Source: Martensiomyces pterosporus
Taxonomy: Eukaryota; Kickxellomycota; Kickxellomycetes; Kickxellales; Kickxellaceae
Assembly (NCBI GenBank): GCA_025201845.1
Contig: MU603995.1
Coordinates: forward strand, 7,739 to 71,738
Direction: 5' to 3'
DNA: 64,000 bases
Made by a program: the position numbers and the translations under genes. Shown here piece by piece: positions 10,501 through 20,400 of the stretch (its first letter is position 1; each line of letters starts with the position of its first letter). The notes under the pieces are model-generated. The model had not been told where the DNA came from and ran no database searches. It worked only from the letters and a program-made list of their open reading frames with translations.

Positions 10501-11281
10501 CGCAGTCGCCCTCGAGCTTTGCAATGACAGCGCTGTCAACAAGATCGATGTTGTCTGGGAATATGGAGTAGGCACTGCGAACGGCCCTCATGACAGCGAG
10601 CTGTGCAGGGGAGTCCTCAGCGTAAAACGTGACTTGGGCTGGGCTGGCGGTAAGGACCATATGGCAGGGGACCCAGTCGTTCGTGCCCGAGAAGCGGACC
10701 TGGGCATGGTAGTCGCTGGAGCGCTGGGCAGTCAGTATAGCTGGGTAGCGCTCGTTGATGAGGGCTGCGGTATAGTACTCGTAAAGCTTTGTAGCCTCAA
10801 AGCACGCAAGACGCAGGGCACGGACCCACTCGTTCATAGCACGGTCGTCGACTGCCTGTATGTAGAACTGGTTTGCGCCAGAGGAGTGCAGAGACCAGAC
10901 GCTGTCGCGCTTTTTGAGCTTTCCAACGACGGAGCAGGCAGCATCAGTGATGTTGATAAAGTTGGGCTTGGTGACAATGTTTTTGATGTGGGCAATCGTG
11001 CGCTCAAACTCGGGCGATGCGGGCTGGACACGGCCATCCACGATCGCAGTTATATCCTCCAGGTAAGCGGAGAGCTGCGAGTCAAGAAGGTTCCAAAACA
11101 TGAGTACGGGGCCACGCAGCTCGACGTACCAGCGCGTCCACTTGCGCATGCTATAGGGGCGGCCATCTGCGGCGCGGTCGTTCTTTTTGCCAAGAACACC
11201 GCGGATATACAGCTTCTGCCTGAAGGTGTCGAAGCAGCTGGTCGTGCCGGCAACCGAGATTGTGCCAGCAGCAGACGACAT
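7562..11281 (-). CDS. Caf120/Skg3-like PH-domain protein (Ccr4-Not associated type)
   Basis: Single exon, 1239 aa from the ATG at 11281; the frame runs five codons further up but has no other ATG. The N-terminal PH domain (about residues 15-165) includes KLYIRGVLGKKND, MRKWTRWYVELRGPVLMFWN and the closing helix MNEWVRALRLACFEATKLYEYY. A second conserved block (DWVPCHMVLTASPAQVTFYA) has the layout of yeast Caf120/Skg3, which associate with the Ccr4-Not deadenylase and bud sites. Then follow polyglutamine runs, a basic segment, and long Met/Gln/Ser-rich disorder. The last 85 residues form a separate folded-looking unit (FFGIFVDKCL, AYKNFCSRNGLRGK) ending at the stop. The family call rests on the PH region; the function of the tail is unknown. 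The POP2 gene at 49.5 kb encodes another Ccr4-Not component. Confidence 0.75.
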   Translation of the reverse strand: MSSAAGTISVAGTTSCFDTFRQKLYIRGVLGKKNDRAADGRPYSMRKWTRWYVELRGPVLMFWNLLDSQLSAYLEDITAIVDGRVQPASPEFERTIAHIKNIVTKPNFINITDAACSVVGKLKKRDSVWSLHSSGANQFYIQAVDDRAMNEWVRALRLACFEATKLYEYYTAALINERYPAILTAQRSSDYHAQVRFSGTNDWVPCHMVLTASPAQVTFYAEDSPAQLAVMRAVRSAYSIFPDNIDLVDSAVIAKLEGDCEIDSSLQPRIEDAEGDRASTATSASRAHGSYALIIFQSPSDMASALVEASANAKLYNLPAVFAPDFPPSRSMLYLDVSDIADKSIEIMEPVTARRMLENLASERCAKAVAISDLGSGSAANATTTATAAKEDATQSRMPWDSDESGDDEPATTNGSRAQSFKSQQQQQQQEQPQPQPQQQQQPQQPIQAQQSPEQDQDSEQSQKRHFRFLHKGGKNGKSSKSSKEGKSDAAPVSSKDANGGGKYLKRQSKHNSSTAVSSAKDSQRTSATETLSHTSAAPSLPTPLPASDVRTSFVDEAADAIVNLKIVESPPDSRDASRFSSGTNGAAPGSQHSGPDSLPPRQLAESDSESDSDAPLGSRIPQPAHVAGGQANGGVLHQMHRASTAMPALGSSQAGIPQMMPAQGMLAGQQMQTMYGMPPGAAVPQMQQMYAQQQQMYAPDPSQMYPGQMAAGGMPMPFQGRPMTFVDPATGNAWSQQPGLMSMGGGMDGGAGPLLTVEKKVDPIERPTGLVGAIATREQMRSEQKYRDSSSLMKERQMRRNQAMGMNSAAFAHPGSRFGAFPSMYGAPAGWADDSMSMMSGVSGRAPYAQMAPSMSAEQLAGPYMRNTMYGVPQMMPVGGGAVGPMAAANDDDDVALSIYAGGGRMSMAAPDVHPLRAAMQSGMSASSPHLAGAMNPYQQQQLFLQQQQLQQQQQQQLQQATMGAPYGQHAAAFVGDQRRLSAAAAPPRIHNAHTVSSGTMPYNTVHSRQSLASSNSGSGASSSGSSPLSIQNRLPANRWVKESSNLRNQSTIQTNGMPRSSTMPRTRAGNSNSNSRTNIASVYELPGRSGNARKSEPMYAKEAPRSNRHSDRYGGSGRYYGDNDGNEDEDEDASDGGSDSASSFSDSSARGKSTSNIPKDMEQFFGIFVDKCLDVKPYAWLEFDAAFHAYKNFCSRNGLRGKAIANTSQFQDLMESSEWQLRTKDSGERAYYNAYLI
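8401..8466. repeat. CTG/CAG trinucleotide run in Caf120-like gene
   Basis: Interrupted CTG repeats on the plus strand encode two glutamine runs separated by Leu/Phe in the minus-strand protein. They lie in the disordered middle region and probably vary in length between strains. Confidence 0.85.
9930..10015. repeat. Gln/Pro-encoding simple repeat in Caf120-like gene
   Basis: CTGTTG/CTGTGG-type hexamers ending in a pure CTG tract; on the minus strand they encode Q8, QPQPQP and Q5 stretches. Low-complexity coding sequence. Confidence 0.85.
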
Positions 11282-13339
11282 GACGGCTATGCGCACCGAA
11301 GGTGTTTGAGAGCAGGTAGAGAGACGTGGCGGAGGGCGGCGCCATGGTTAGTAGAAAAGAGAGCCAGACACTGAGCAGGAAAGTGGCGCTAGGGCAGCGC
11401 CCTTCCAGAAACAAGAATGGGGCCTGGCTTGGCCTGACCAGCGCTTGTGCCAGCAGGCAAATAGTCAGCAGCTTGATCAAATAGCGTGTGTGTGGATTTG
11501 GTGGTTGGTGTGCCCCGGCGACAAAGGCAGCGAACAATGGAAGGCCGGCACGACATACATCTGTGTGAGTGTAGGCCAGCAAGGGAGCTAGTGCGGGCTG
11601 GCTGAGGAGAGCAGCACGCTGTGCCAGCGGCGGGGCCTTGAATTCAGATTCAACAAAGCCCAGCAGCACACAGAAGCACAGCCTTGAAAACGGAAGTACA
11701 CCAGTGCTTTGCCAGTCTGCTGTGCGTATATATGCACAGACCTGTGCGAGACTGGGCCTTGGGAAAGAGCAAAGGAGCCGCCATTTGCAGTACGTACCGA
11801 TATGTTGGTTTTGCAGGGGTTGGTGAGCGCGAGCTGTCCTGGCGCTTCCAGGCTGGGGGAGAGGCAGAAGAGGCAGGCGGAGACCGAGGGAGCCGAGGCA
11901 AATTGGCTGGCCAAGAGACAAGATGCGCACAGGCAGAGGTGTGTGCGGTATAAGAGCGCTGTCTAAGCAGAGCTTGCTGTGCGCGGCTGGTACCGAGTGC
12001 TGTGGCAGCTGTAGACAGGGAGCGTGGTGTGCACTGAAAAGAGGGATGCTGGCTGAATTGAGTGCTGAGCAGGGAAGAGAAGAGCGGGAAAAGCCAACCT
12101 GGAGGAGCAGAGCAGAGCAGAGCAGAGCAAAAGCAGAAGCAGAAGCAGAAGCAAAGAGCCAAGCAGGGCAGAGAGAAACCCAACAAAAACGACGCCAGGG
12201 CGGGCGAGGAGTAGGCACGACCTTTTTGCAAGATGCCCAGGTGTGGGTGGGGGGGTGTTTGTGCGGGTGTTTGTGGATGTGCATGGGGTGCTTGGTTGGC
12301 AAACAAAGGAGCTTGCTGGTGCGCCTGGCTTGCCTGATAGGGCCCATGGGTTCGAGGGCGAGGGCCTGGGCCAGGCACAGCACACGAAACATAAACACAA
12401 CAACAGTGGCGAAGGGTGCGAGCCAGCCCCCTTTTCCCACATCCACGCAGCAGCAGCAGCAGCGACAACAAAAAGCAGCACGCCCAAATCGAGCAGCCCA
12501 GGCTGGGAGGCCCTGGGCAGGACCACGCCTGCGCTCCCAATTAGGAGAGCGCATCGTATTGGGGCAGCCAGGCTCGCGGAGAGCCACAGGCAAACGCCGA
12601 CCTCCCTCCTGTGCTACCACAAGAAGCCGGTGTAAAAATAGGACACAAGCTGCGCTCGCCAGCGCAGCAACAAAAGCAGCGGCGGCAACGCAGCGGCGAG
12701 CGTGCCTCTTCTTGGGCTGGAGCGCAGCTGTGGAGCCGGCAATATTGCCCGTAAGCCTTCCTGGCTCGATTTGGCCTGCTGCTCGCCGCCTCGTTGGCAC
12801 GCCATCCTCGTGCAAACGCCAGAAGCTAAATTTATCTACATGGCAGAGCGGGTAGCAAGACACCTGCATTGTGCAGTCCAGCGCGCCCGCTGGCAGGGCC
12901 GACACAGACGTGGAAGTGGAGGGCATCGTGCCAGCGCACTTTGCTTGCTTCTGCGATTCCCTCGTCCTCCCCCTCCTTGGAGGCAGCGCTGCCCTCAGCA
13001 TCCAGCACGCAGCGCAAATATGCCTCGCTGCAGGGTGCTGCTGCTGCTGCTGCTGACTCCCACACGCCGAGGGCCCCCCGCCATTGCCCTGCCCTTGGGG
13101 GCCAGGCAGGGCGCGGCAGCGGCTCCTTGAACAATGGGCTCGTATAGTGTGCATATCCCCTGCTGCAGCGCAGGGCCATGGTGACGATTACCATATTCTG
13201 TTGCACTATATCGGCCGCACAAAGTCGCGGCCAAAACTGCAAGTGCGCTTGAATGCATGCGCGCTTAAGCTCAACCGCTTTGTCTACTGCATTCTGCTCC
13301 ATCTTTAAGCCGCTCACCCAAATCCACTCGCCAAGCACG
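11282..13339. other. Long divergent intergenic region
   Basis: 2.06 kb between the divergent Caf120-like and TMEM97-like genes, the longest gene-free stretch here. It contains G/T-rich runs (about 12238-12285), a CAG run near 12449-12463 and AGCAG/AGCAGA repeats. Open frames exist on both strands (667 aa minus at 11151-13154, 310 aa plus at 11923-12855). Their translations are Arg/Ala/Cys/Leu-rich, lack any family resemblance and overlap each other, so I do not call them. It probably carries both promoters and 5' leaders; a non-coding transcript cannot be excluded. Confidence 0.5.
12105..12153. repeat. AGCAG / AGCAGA simple repeat
   Basis: Four to five AGCAG units pass into AGCAGA hexamers. 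Non-coding microsatellite within the long divergent spacer. Confidence 0.8.
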
Positions 13340-13894
13340 ATGGCGCCGCATTCCCAGGCATTTGCCGGCCGCAAACTCGATCTGGTGTACTTCTTTTACT
13401 TTGCGTCTCACATCCCAATCACACTACTGGTCGACATCATCCCGCTGGTGCCCGTGGACTGCATCCCGTACCCGATGCTGGCCCTGAACAGGTTTCTGAC
13501 TGAGCAGCTCAGAGACCCGTTCATGGTTGTAGGCAGTCAGCGCACGGACCTGACGTGGTTCAGGAGCTTCCTGGTCTGCGAGCTCATTTTCCAGCTTCCT
13601 TTCTTCTTCTATGCTGCATGGGCTCTGTGGGTCAACAGCCCGCGCAGACATGCACCGCTGCTTGCATATGGGGCCCACGTCAGCACGACCATGGTTCCGA
13701 TCCTCGGCACTCTGGCGCTTGGCACCCCTGACAGATCGTTCGGCGAAAAGGTGTTTCTGGCGGGCATCTACATGCCTTACCTTGTCATCCCGCTGTCGAT
13801 GGCCGTCGTGTCATTCGCAAGATGCGGCGGATCCAGGGACAGAGCCAAGGACAAGGACAAGGACAAGGACAAGGACAAGGACAAGTCCGAGTAA
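13340..13894 (+). CDS. EXPERA-domain membrane protein (TMEM97/sigma-2 receptor family)
   Basis: Single exon, 184 aa from the ATG at 13340. Four hydrophobic segments span the chain: LDLVYFFYFASHIPITLLVD, LVCELIFQLPFFFYAAWALW, a third around VSTTMVPILGTLAL, and MPYLVIPLSMAVV. Charged and aromatic positions typical of EXPERA proteins are present: D and H in the first helix, and E in the second helix (CELIFQLPFF). TMEM97 family members are ER-resident and act in sterol handling. The C-terminal tail is a Lys-Asp dipeptide repeat produced by an AAGGAC hexanucleotide; this Lys-rich end might aid ER retrieval (inference). Convergent with EMC4, another ER membrane protein. Confidence 0.88.
   Translation: MAPHSQAFAGRKLDLVYFFYFASHIPITLLVDIIPLVPVDCIPYPMLALNRFLTEQLRDPFMVVGSQRTDLTWFRSFLVCELIFQLPFFFYAAWALWVNSPRRHAPLLAYGAHVSTTMVPILGTLALGTPDRSFGEKVFLAGIYMPYLVIPLSMAVVSFARCGGSRDRAKDKDKDKDKDKDKSE
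13847..13886 (+). repeat. AAGGAC hexanucleotide repeat encoding (Lys-Asp)n
   Basis: About six to seven copies of AAGGAC at the 3' end of the TMEM97-like coding region give an alternating Lys-Asp tail. Likely length-polymorphic; always in frame. Confidence 0.9.
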
Positions 13895-13957
13895 TACCGT
13901 TTTCCCCCCCAGGCCAAGAGTGCCTGCCACATGTTCGCCTCATTTCATCTCAAGCAG

Positions 13958-13963
13958 TTTATT
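13958..13963 (-). terminator. Probable poly(A) signal of EMC4
   Basis: AATAAA on the minus strand (tttatt on plus), about 60 bases past the EMC4 stop. Spacing suits a polyadenylation signal. Confidence 0.5.
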
Positions 13964-14022
13964 CTAACAGAGAAGGTCCAGCATGAGGCCAGTGCTAGCG
14001 AGAAGTAGAGGCACTTGCGCTG

Positions 14023-14556
14023 CTAGGCCGAGTGCTCGAGGTACTGCTTTGCCGGAATGAACGCGAGCCAGTCCGAGCTTGCTGTAGGCAAGAGACCCAT
14101 GATCGACAGGCGATATATGCCAAACAGAATGCCTGCGACATTGATGGCGATAAACGCCGCCTTTTGTGTGCTCAGGTCCAGCGCAACGCTTCCGCCCTTG
14201 CCCACACGCTCCAAGGGCGCAAACGTCTGCTGGACGCTCATGATTGTGCGGAACGGAGTCATCAGAATCATGCCGGTGATGATGATGCTAAAGATCGAGA
14301 CGCCAGTTCCAGACATCCACGCCATGAACGCCTGCATCGGCAGCGTCTTCCCAGGCGCCATCGCAACCTCCCACGCCTTCTTCGCTCTGAGCTCCATGTC
14401 CGCAGCGTCGCTTTTGCCGTGGTCGACGGCAGACGAAGCGATGCTGCCCGAGGCCGTTGCCAGGTCAAAGCCATACGGGTCCTTGACGAATCTGCCTCCC
14501 TTGCTTCTGGCCGTCAGAGACGAGAAATCCGCATACACTTTGCCGCTGCTGCCCAT
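14023..14556 (-). CDS. EMC4: ER membrane protein complex subunit 4
   Basis: 177 aa from the ATG at 14556. EMC4 is a subunit of the EMC insertase that helps place transmembrane helices in the ER. The conserved block KKAWEVAMAPGKTLPMQAFM precedes the two membrane segments GVSIFSIIITGMILMTPFRTI and AAFIAINVAGILFGIYRLS. The diagnostic ending is SMGLLPTASSDWLAFIPAK. The frame stays open upstream of the chosen ATG for about 25 codons, and cag acceptors lie there, so a short 5' exon cannot be excluded. The start is therefore less certain than the family. Divergent from the TBC gene. Confidence 0.92.
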   Translation of the reverse strand: MGSSGKVYADFSSLTARSKGGRFVKDPYGFDLATASGSIASSAVDHGKSDAADMELRAKKAWEVAMAPGKTLPMQAFMAWMSGTGVSIFSIIITGMILMTPFRTIMSVQQTFAPLERVGKGGSVALDLSTQKAAFIAINVAGILFGIYRLSIMGLLPTASSDWLAFIPAKQYLEHSA

Positions 14557-14875
14557 CTTGTCGTCCAAATGCGTCGGTGAAAGTCCAATTGAAGCTGCGC
14601 CGCTGAGAGCTGAAAAAAGCGCCTACAAAGGAGGAGCCGTAAGCCAAATAAAAGCACGTAAAAAGCAAGCAATGAAATTGAGGCAAGAGAAGGGAAATGC
14701 GGAGGCGACGCGCTGCTGCATGTGAGCAAATGCCTCGTTGGCGCGAGTGTGCGTGGATTGGCTCTATTTGGCGCTGCCCCTTCCCCTTCCCCTCCCTGCT
14801 CTCTATAGACCTACCTGCCCTTTGCTAATTCGCCTGCCAAACTCCTCGCACCTCTCAAAGCCCTTTTACTGCAGG
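14557..14875. promoter_or_regulatory. Divergent spacer between EMC4 and TBC genes
   Basis: 319 bases shared by two divergent starts. A pyrimidine tract ending in ctgcag lies directly before the TBC ATG and could be a 5' UTR intron acceptor. No other element is recognisable. Confidence 0.4.
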
Positions 14876-15033
14876 ATGAGCTCCAATATGCGCCAGCAGC
14901 AGTCGGCGTTCTGGAGGCGAGCACCGGCATTTACTCCATCCACAGTCGAGCTGGTGTTTTCCAGCAGTCCATCGGAGGCACATCAGAACATGCCTGCCAT
15001 TTCGCAGCCAGCAGCGCAGGCTACCACGCCATC

Positions 15034-15069
<36 letters not shown>

Positions 15070-16249
15070 GCATATGAAAGAAGAGCTGGAGCAAGACGCA
15101 GCCGTAGAAAGCAAAACGCCAATGCAGTCTGTAGAAAACGGCCATGGCTCGCAACTTCCATGGCAGCCGAGCAGCAGCAACGGAGACAAGACAAAAGACA
15201 GCACCGCATCTACAGGTGCGCACACACAAGATAACGGTGCCTCAGCAACAGACAGCCACCCGCTTGAGCGCAAGTTCCAGGCTGTGCTTTCTTCGGCAAA
15301 CATAGACTTAGAGCAGCTGAGGAAGCTGAGCTGGAAGGGAATCCCATGCAAGTATCGCTGCACGGCATGGCAGCTGCTGATGGGCTATCTGCCCCTAAAT
15401 GCAAGCCGCAGAGACCTCACGATCCAGCGGAAGCGCAGGGAGTATGACGACTGGGTGGGGCAGACATTTTCACGCGGCGAGGGCGCCTTGGACCGGGTGC
15501 TTTGGCACCAGATCCGCATCGACGTGCCCCGCACCATCCCTGGGTCGCCAATGTTCCAAAACAAGCGCATACAGAAAAGCCTCGAGCGCGTGCTCTACTG
15601 CTGGGCTGTTCGCCACCCGGCCAGCGGCTACGTGCAAGGGATAAACGACCTGCTAACGCCGTTCTACTACGTGTTTCTTCGGCCATACTTGCCAGCAGGA
15701 TCCAGCGACGATAGCCAGATCAGCGGCTGTGTAGACGCCCTGGAAGACAGCGCCATATGCGCAGCCGAGGCAGACAGCTTCTGGTGCCTTACAAAGCTGC
15801 TCGACGGGATACAGGACAACTACACGCACGCGCAGCCGGGGATCCAGCGGCAGATCGTCAAGCTGAAGGAGCTTGTTGCGCGTATCAATGGCCCGCTGGC
15901 TTGCCACCTGGAGGCCGAGGGCGTTGAGTTTATCCAGTTTGCGTTCCGCTGGATGAACTGCCTGCTCATGCGCGAGGTGCATTTGGCCAACACGGTTCGG
16001 ATGTGGGACACGTATCTCGCCGAGCCAGACGGCTTCTCCAGCTTCCACATCTACGTGTGCGCTGCATTCCTGCTCAAGTGGAGCAAAGACATCCAGCACC
16101 TTGACTTCCAAAAGATAATGCTGTTCTTGCAGCACCCGCCAACAGACGCATGGGACACAAAGGACATTGAGCTTCTCCTGTCGGAGGCATACATGTACAA
16201 GTGCCTTTACCACGACTCGCCCAACCACTACTCCTCGGCTAAGCGGTGA
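14876..16249 (+). CDS. GYP1: TBC-domain Rab GTPase-activating protein (Gyp1/TBC1D22 type)
   Basis: 457 aa from the ATG at 14876; the open frame extends 46 codons further up, but that part is Leu/Pro-rich and unlike the family. The N-terminal third is disordered, with a Q11-Q12 run. The TBC domain starts at about residue 145 with LRKLSWKGIPCKYRCTAWQL. Both catalytic fingers are present: Arg in IRIDVPRT and Gln in YVQGINDL. Further TBC signatures are DSFWCLTKLLDGIQDNY, FAFRWMNCLLMRE, and MWDTYLAE. Gyp1/TBC1D22 proteins act on Ypt1/Rab33-type GTPases at the Golgi; the closest subfamily is judged from overall pattern only. A Rab5 gene lies 16 kb away. Confidence 0.92.
15035..15067 (+). repeat. 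CAG trinucleotide repeat (polyglutamine) in TBC gene
   Basis: Eleven uninterrupted CAG codons in the disordered N-terminal region of the TBC protein. Pure repeat, so likely unstable in length. Confidence 0.95.
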
Positions 16250-16274
16250 CCGCGTCGCCGTACTGGGAGCTAGC

Positions 16275-16293
16275 TTTATATATATATATATAT
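16275..16293. repeat. TA dinucleotide run
   Basis: Alternating TA tract in the 183-base convergent spacer between the TBC and dephospho-CoA kinase stops. Probably a simple microsatellite in 3' sequence. Confidence 0.8.
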
Positions 16294-16432
16294 TATATGG
16301 TGCTCGTATAATCTGAGTGTGATATGTGGCTGCCGTGTTTCTAGCGTGTGCACAAGCTGCCTCTTTGTTTCAGATGCACGGTCAGGCAAAGGCGGCAGCA
16401 TCGTCCGTCTGCAATAGCCCGCTGGGCATGCA

Positions 16433-17164
16433 TCAGAAGCCAAGCACGCTGCCCACAAGCCATGCCGCACATGCGCATACAGTAGCAAGCCCAGCCGTCG
16501 TCCTTGCAAACGGCAGGCCAGCAAGAATGCCCACTGGAGCTAGCAGCGTGCCGTATGTGCGGATCCACGAGGGCGACCACTCGCCGATCAGCGCGCTTAC
16601 CTGCTGGTGGGTCTCCTCGACGGATCCGTTATTGTCAATGACGCGGGTCGCGCGCCGCACCTTTTCCTTGAGCGGCATCTGCGACGATATGCGTGCCTCT
16701 GCCTCCTGCTTCGAAAACCCATTGCGGTCCATAAGACGCGAAATCTGCCGCTCCTCGCTGCACGCAACCACCGCCACCCTGCCGCATATCCTGTCTAGCC
16801 CCGACTCGTAGAGAAGCGGGACATCCAGCACGCACATGGGATACCCGCGGACGTAGTAGCTTAGCAGCATGTATATGATGCGGCGGCGAACGTAGGGGTG
16901 CGTGCATCTGTTGAGCAGCTGGCGCTTCTCGGGGTCGTTGAAAATGATGCCGCCCAGCTTTGCTCGGTCGATAGCTGGCGAGTCCTGCTGCAGAATTTCC
17001 TTGCCGAAATGCTTGACGATAAGGTTGTATGACACCTCGCCTGGCTCCATCACCTGGTGAGCAACGACGTCGGCATCGATGACCGGGACGCTGTGTGCCA
17101 AAAGCTCTCTGCTCACGGTGCTCTTGCCCGTGGCTATCCCTCCGGTCAAACCAACGATTAGCAT
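16433..17164 (-). CDS. CAB5: Dephospho-CoA kinase
   Basis: 243 aa, single exon. Catalyses the last step of coenzyme A synthesis, ATP-dependent phosphorylation of dephospho-CoA. The P-loop GLTGGIATGKST is at residues 5-16, followed by VIDADVVAHQVM and GIIFNDPEKRQLLN. The CoaE signature continues with THPYVRRRI, VLDVPLLYESGLD and the helical RQISRLMDRNGFSKQEAEARI. The C-terminus adds a hydrophobic segment (GTLLAPVGILAGLPFA to VCACAAWLVGSVLG), suggesting anchoring to the mitochondrial or another membrane, as in fungal Cab5 (inference). Convergent with the TBC gene; its promoter lies in the 265 bases before the ICE2-like stop. Confidence 0.95.
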   Translation of the reverse strand: MLIVGLTGGIATGKSTVSRELLAHSVPVIDADVVAHQVMEPGEVSYNLIVKHFGKEILQQDSPAIDRAKLGGIIFNDPEKRQLLNRCTHPYVRRRIIYMLLSYYVRGYPMCVLDVPLLYESGLDRICGRVAVVACSEERQISRLMDRNGFSKQEAEARISSQMPLKEKVRRATRVIDNNGSVEETHQQVSALIGEWSPSWIRTYGTLLAPVGILAGLPFARTTAGLATVCACAAWLVGSVLGF

Positions 17165-17429
17165 GGCCGATAAGCTGCTGTGTGTGTGGATTCCGACCAG
17201 CTGTGTGGCAAGAGAGTGTATGCGAGATATAGGCGAGGAGGCTGAGAGTGGGAATGCTCCTGAATTGAAAAGAAAAAAAGACAGCGCTGATTAGGAAGAA
17301 AAGTCGATAGAGTGCGGGTGCAAGCGGCAACCTGTGGCAGCTTTTATGCTAGTAGGTGGCAGCAAAGGAGAGGACGTAAAGGAAAGAGGCGGCTCGCATG
17401 CGAGAAGGCCATTCTGTGCATGCCATTTT

Positions 17430-20400
17430 CTATCCCCTTTTTGCCTTCTTCCGCTTGCTTGAGGCTGGCCGGCGCTTGCGTGAAACCCACGTCGATGCGC
17501 TCGAGCAGAAATGGGCCAGGTCAGATGGAGGGTGCGTGAACGGGATCTGGCCAGGCAGCCCCTGCCAAGCCCCCGGAACAAAGTCGCTCTCAATGTCCAG
17601 CTGGATAGGACTGGAAGCCGACATGCTGCTCAGCTCTGCTCCAAGGTTTAGCACGGCATCGCGGCCTCGCTGAGCCGCCGCCGCCGCCGCCGCCGCCAGT
17701 GGTGCGCCGGGTGTGCTATCGGCTGCCCTGTAGATCGTGGCGTCCCAAGTGCGCCGTTTGTGCACGAGCATGTACTGGCCAGCAGGCAGCTTGAGGAGGT
17801 CCTGCAGAATGGCCAGGACGCCGCGTGTTGAAGGACAGGCGCTGGCTCCCGATTCAGAGCTGGCAGCCCCCGAATAGAGATCACCGCACTTGAGTTTGGA
17901 CACTCGCACAATACCCGAGCTGTGCACGTCGACATGCGAGACCCACACCTCTGAAGGGTTGCCCCTCAAATAGCTTGACATCCACCACGACAGCCGCTCG
18001 CTCTCCGAAATCTCCTCGAATGTGCCGCTGCTGCCGCTGCTCCCTGCGCCTAGGGGCTTCTGTCCCAGCTGGTATTCGAGCTTTGTCTTGAGCGTCACTG
18101 TTGTCGTTTTGCTGTGAGCAGCTCTGCTGCTGTGGCTACCGCCGCCATTTCCACCACTGCTGTCGCTGTCAGGGCCAGCCGCACTGGTCGGCGCAAACGC
18201 GTGGACCTTGTATCGGATCAAAACACGCAGCCCGCCAAACTCCCACAGCGTATAGTTGAGGTTGTCTGGTGCCCCGTCGTCCCTTTCACTGTCTTCAGCC
18301 GCGCTGCTGCTGCCTCCTTCGCCCAGCAGCGTCCGACTTTTGATGGCGCCTGCCAAGGAGCCGCCTGCAAGCTCCAATGGCTTGGACCGGTCAACAAGCT
18401 GTGTCTTTACAGCAGTGCTGTAGAACATTCTGTTCAGCCTTCGCGGGGTTGTCGCCTGGACCGATGCAAGGGGCTTGTCGACAACAACAGCAACACGACG
18501 CGCTGAGACGCCAGGCTCCTTGTCGCTGCTGCCTGGCCTTGCATCCTTGGCACCAGCTACCTCGACAACCTTGAACGGGATTATGACATCCTGCTTGTAT
18601 GCCTGGGGCAACGTCAGTAGCGCATTCAAAGCGCTTGCCGAGAGCGCCACGTCAGCACCAGCCAAGCCAACAAGCTCGCCTGCAAACGAGTCCTGCGACA
18701 TGGCAGTGTATCTTGCGCTACGACCGCTGCTGCCTGACGCGGTTGGCCAAGGATCCAGTGCTGGGGGAAGCACAAAAGGCTCACTCTCAATGGCAGGCAC
18801 ATTTGCGCGGTGGCAAACACCTCGCTGCAGCAGCGTGTCCTTGTACACCAGCGGGACGTAGCCAGACGAAATCGAACGGATAGTCGTGATCTTGGTAGCC
18901 GTGTACAGCTGCGGATACCTGGCTGTGTCATCGTCTCTGCTCTTAGCCAGCTGATCGCGCACAGCGGTGTTGACCGATTCATTGAGGTGTGTGAGCAGCG
19001 GAAGCACGCTCTCGCGAGCCTGCGCACGGAATTTCTGCTGCTCAGAGTCGACCTTCGCCTTCAGCCTCTGGAATTCGGTGCTCTCCTTCGCGCTGAGCTC
19101 GCCTGCCTTCAGTCGCGATGCTTGAGTCAAGTAGAGCGAGTGGTCGGCTAGCGTCAGCTGCGAGAAGGGCCCCGAGTAGCCCTTGGGCAGCCGCGCTGCC
19201 AGATCCTTGGGCGAGTTTCCAGCTGCATGGGTGGCTGCAGCAGTGGCCCTCGGTCCGTCGAAGCCTGTGCTATCTGGGCTACCTATTCCCTCAATAGCCT
19301 GCATGGCGGCCAGCATATCGTCTGGAATAGACTGAGAAGCAGCCGCATGGGCAGTGGAAACCGGGGTGCGATCTGTAACTTCGTCATCCTTCTTTTGCTG
19401 CTTTTGCTGCTGGTGCTGCTGGTGCTGCTGCTGTATAGCTGTTTGGCCTGCTCCTATCGTAGGTGACTTCATAGCACCAAGTAGAGCTCCTACTACGTCG
19501 TCACGCCCGCTCAATGCAGATTTTGTTCTGGCCGATGTGCGGCTCGGGGATCGCGGGCTTAACTGGGCCGTGGGCAAGCCAGATGGTCGGCTCCTGTCAG
19601 GCGATTTTGGAATTGGTTGCGGCTCCCCAGTCAAAGGCGCAGGCACACCGCTGCCATTCTCCGTAGAGCCCATGCCAGGTGGAATCTCCACACTTGAAGC
19701 AGGCGCAGCAGAGGATGATGGTGCTGCAGCGTTGTTCGTGTCGGCATGATCAGAGCTGCTGCCGGATACAGCACGCACATTTGCCTCCTCAGCCGGCACT
19801 TGTGCGCGACGTAGCGAAGGGCCGATGTCTGCCTTGGGATCAGACGGCTCTGGCACTGGGCGGTTCGCCTCTGCAGTCGCATGGCTAGCCACCCGCAGTG
19901 ACGAGGGCTTGTGGTGGGCTGCAGCTAGGACGGGCTTTTCTGCTGTGGCATTGGCGCCCTTGGTTGCCTCATTCGTGCCTGTCCTAGACTTGCCTGGTGC
20001 CGCAACGACGCTGTACCGTTTGTACACGTCCAGATCGAAGAACAGCCCATGGGCGAGCTTTGGGATATACTTTTCACGGAATCTCTCTTGAAGAACGTCG
20101 AGCTCGTTTGGGCCAGCGTCTGGCGTAGGCCCAGCTTCCGCGACAGAAGGCAAGCCGTTTGTGGAGGGCTCGCCATGGTGTTCTTCTTGAGGCTCACTAG
20201 ACCTGCGGCTGCCAAGCACATGCGTCTCTGATCTCGCAGCGTCACTGGGCGCTGACGAGACTGCGTGGGCGTTACTGGTATGGCCCGCTGCTGCAGAGTG
20301 CGCCTGATGTTGTTCTGCTGCTGTTGTTGACGCTGCAGTTAACTCGGGGATCGACTCGAAGTTGTCATCACTGTCGTCGCTAGACTCGTTGTCGCTGGAC

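Noticed and set aside
12330..12380. tRNA-like T-loop (GGTTCGA) near 12349
   Set aside because: No acceptor stem or anticodon arm can be paired around it.
11923..12855. 310-aa plus-strand open frame
   Set aside because: Composition (Lys/Ala/Glu/Arg from AGCAGA repeats) reflects simple repeats; no recognisable domain.
11151..13154. 667-aa minus-strand open frame in the long spacer
   Set aside because: Cys/Arg/Leu-rich low-complexity translation without motifs, overlapping the start of the Caf120-like gene; also overlapped by plus-strand frames.
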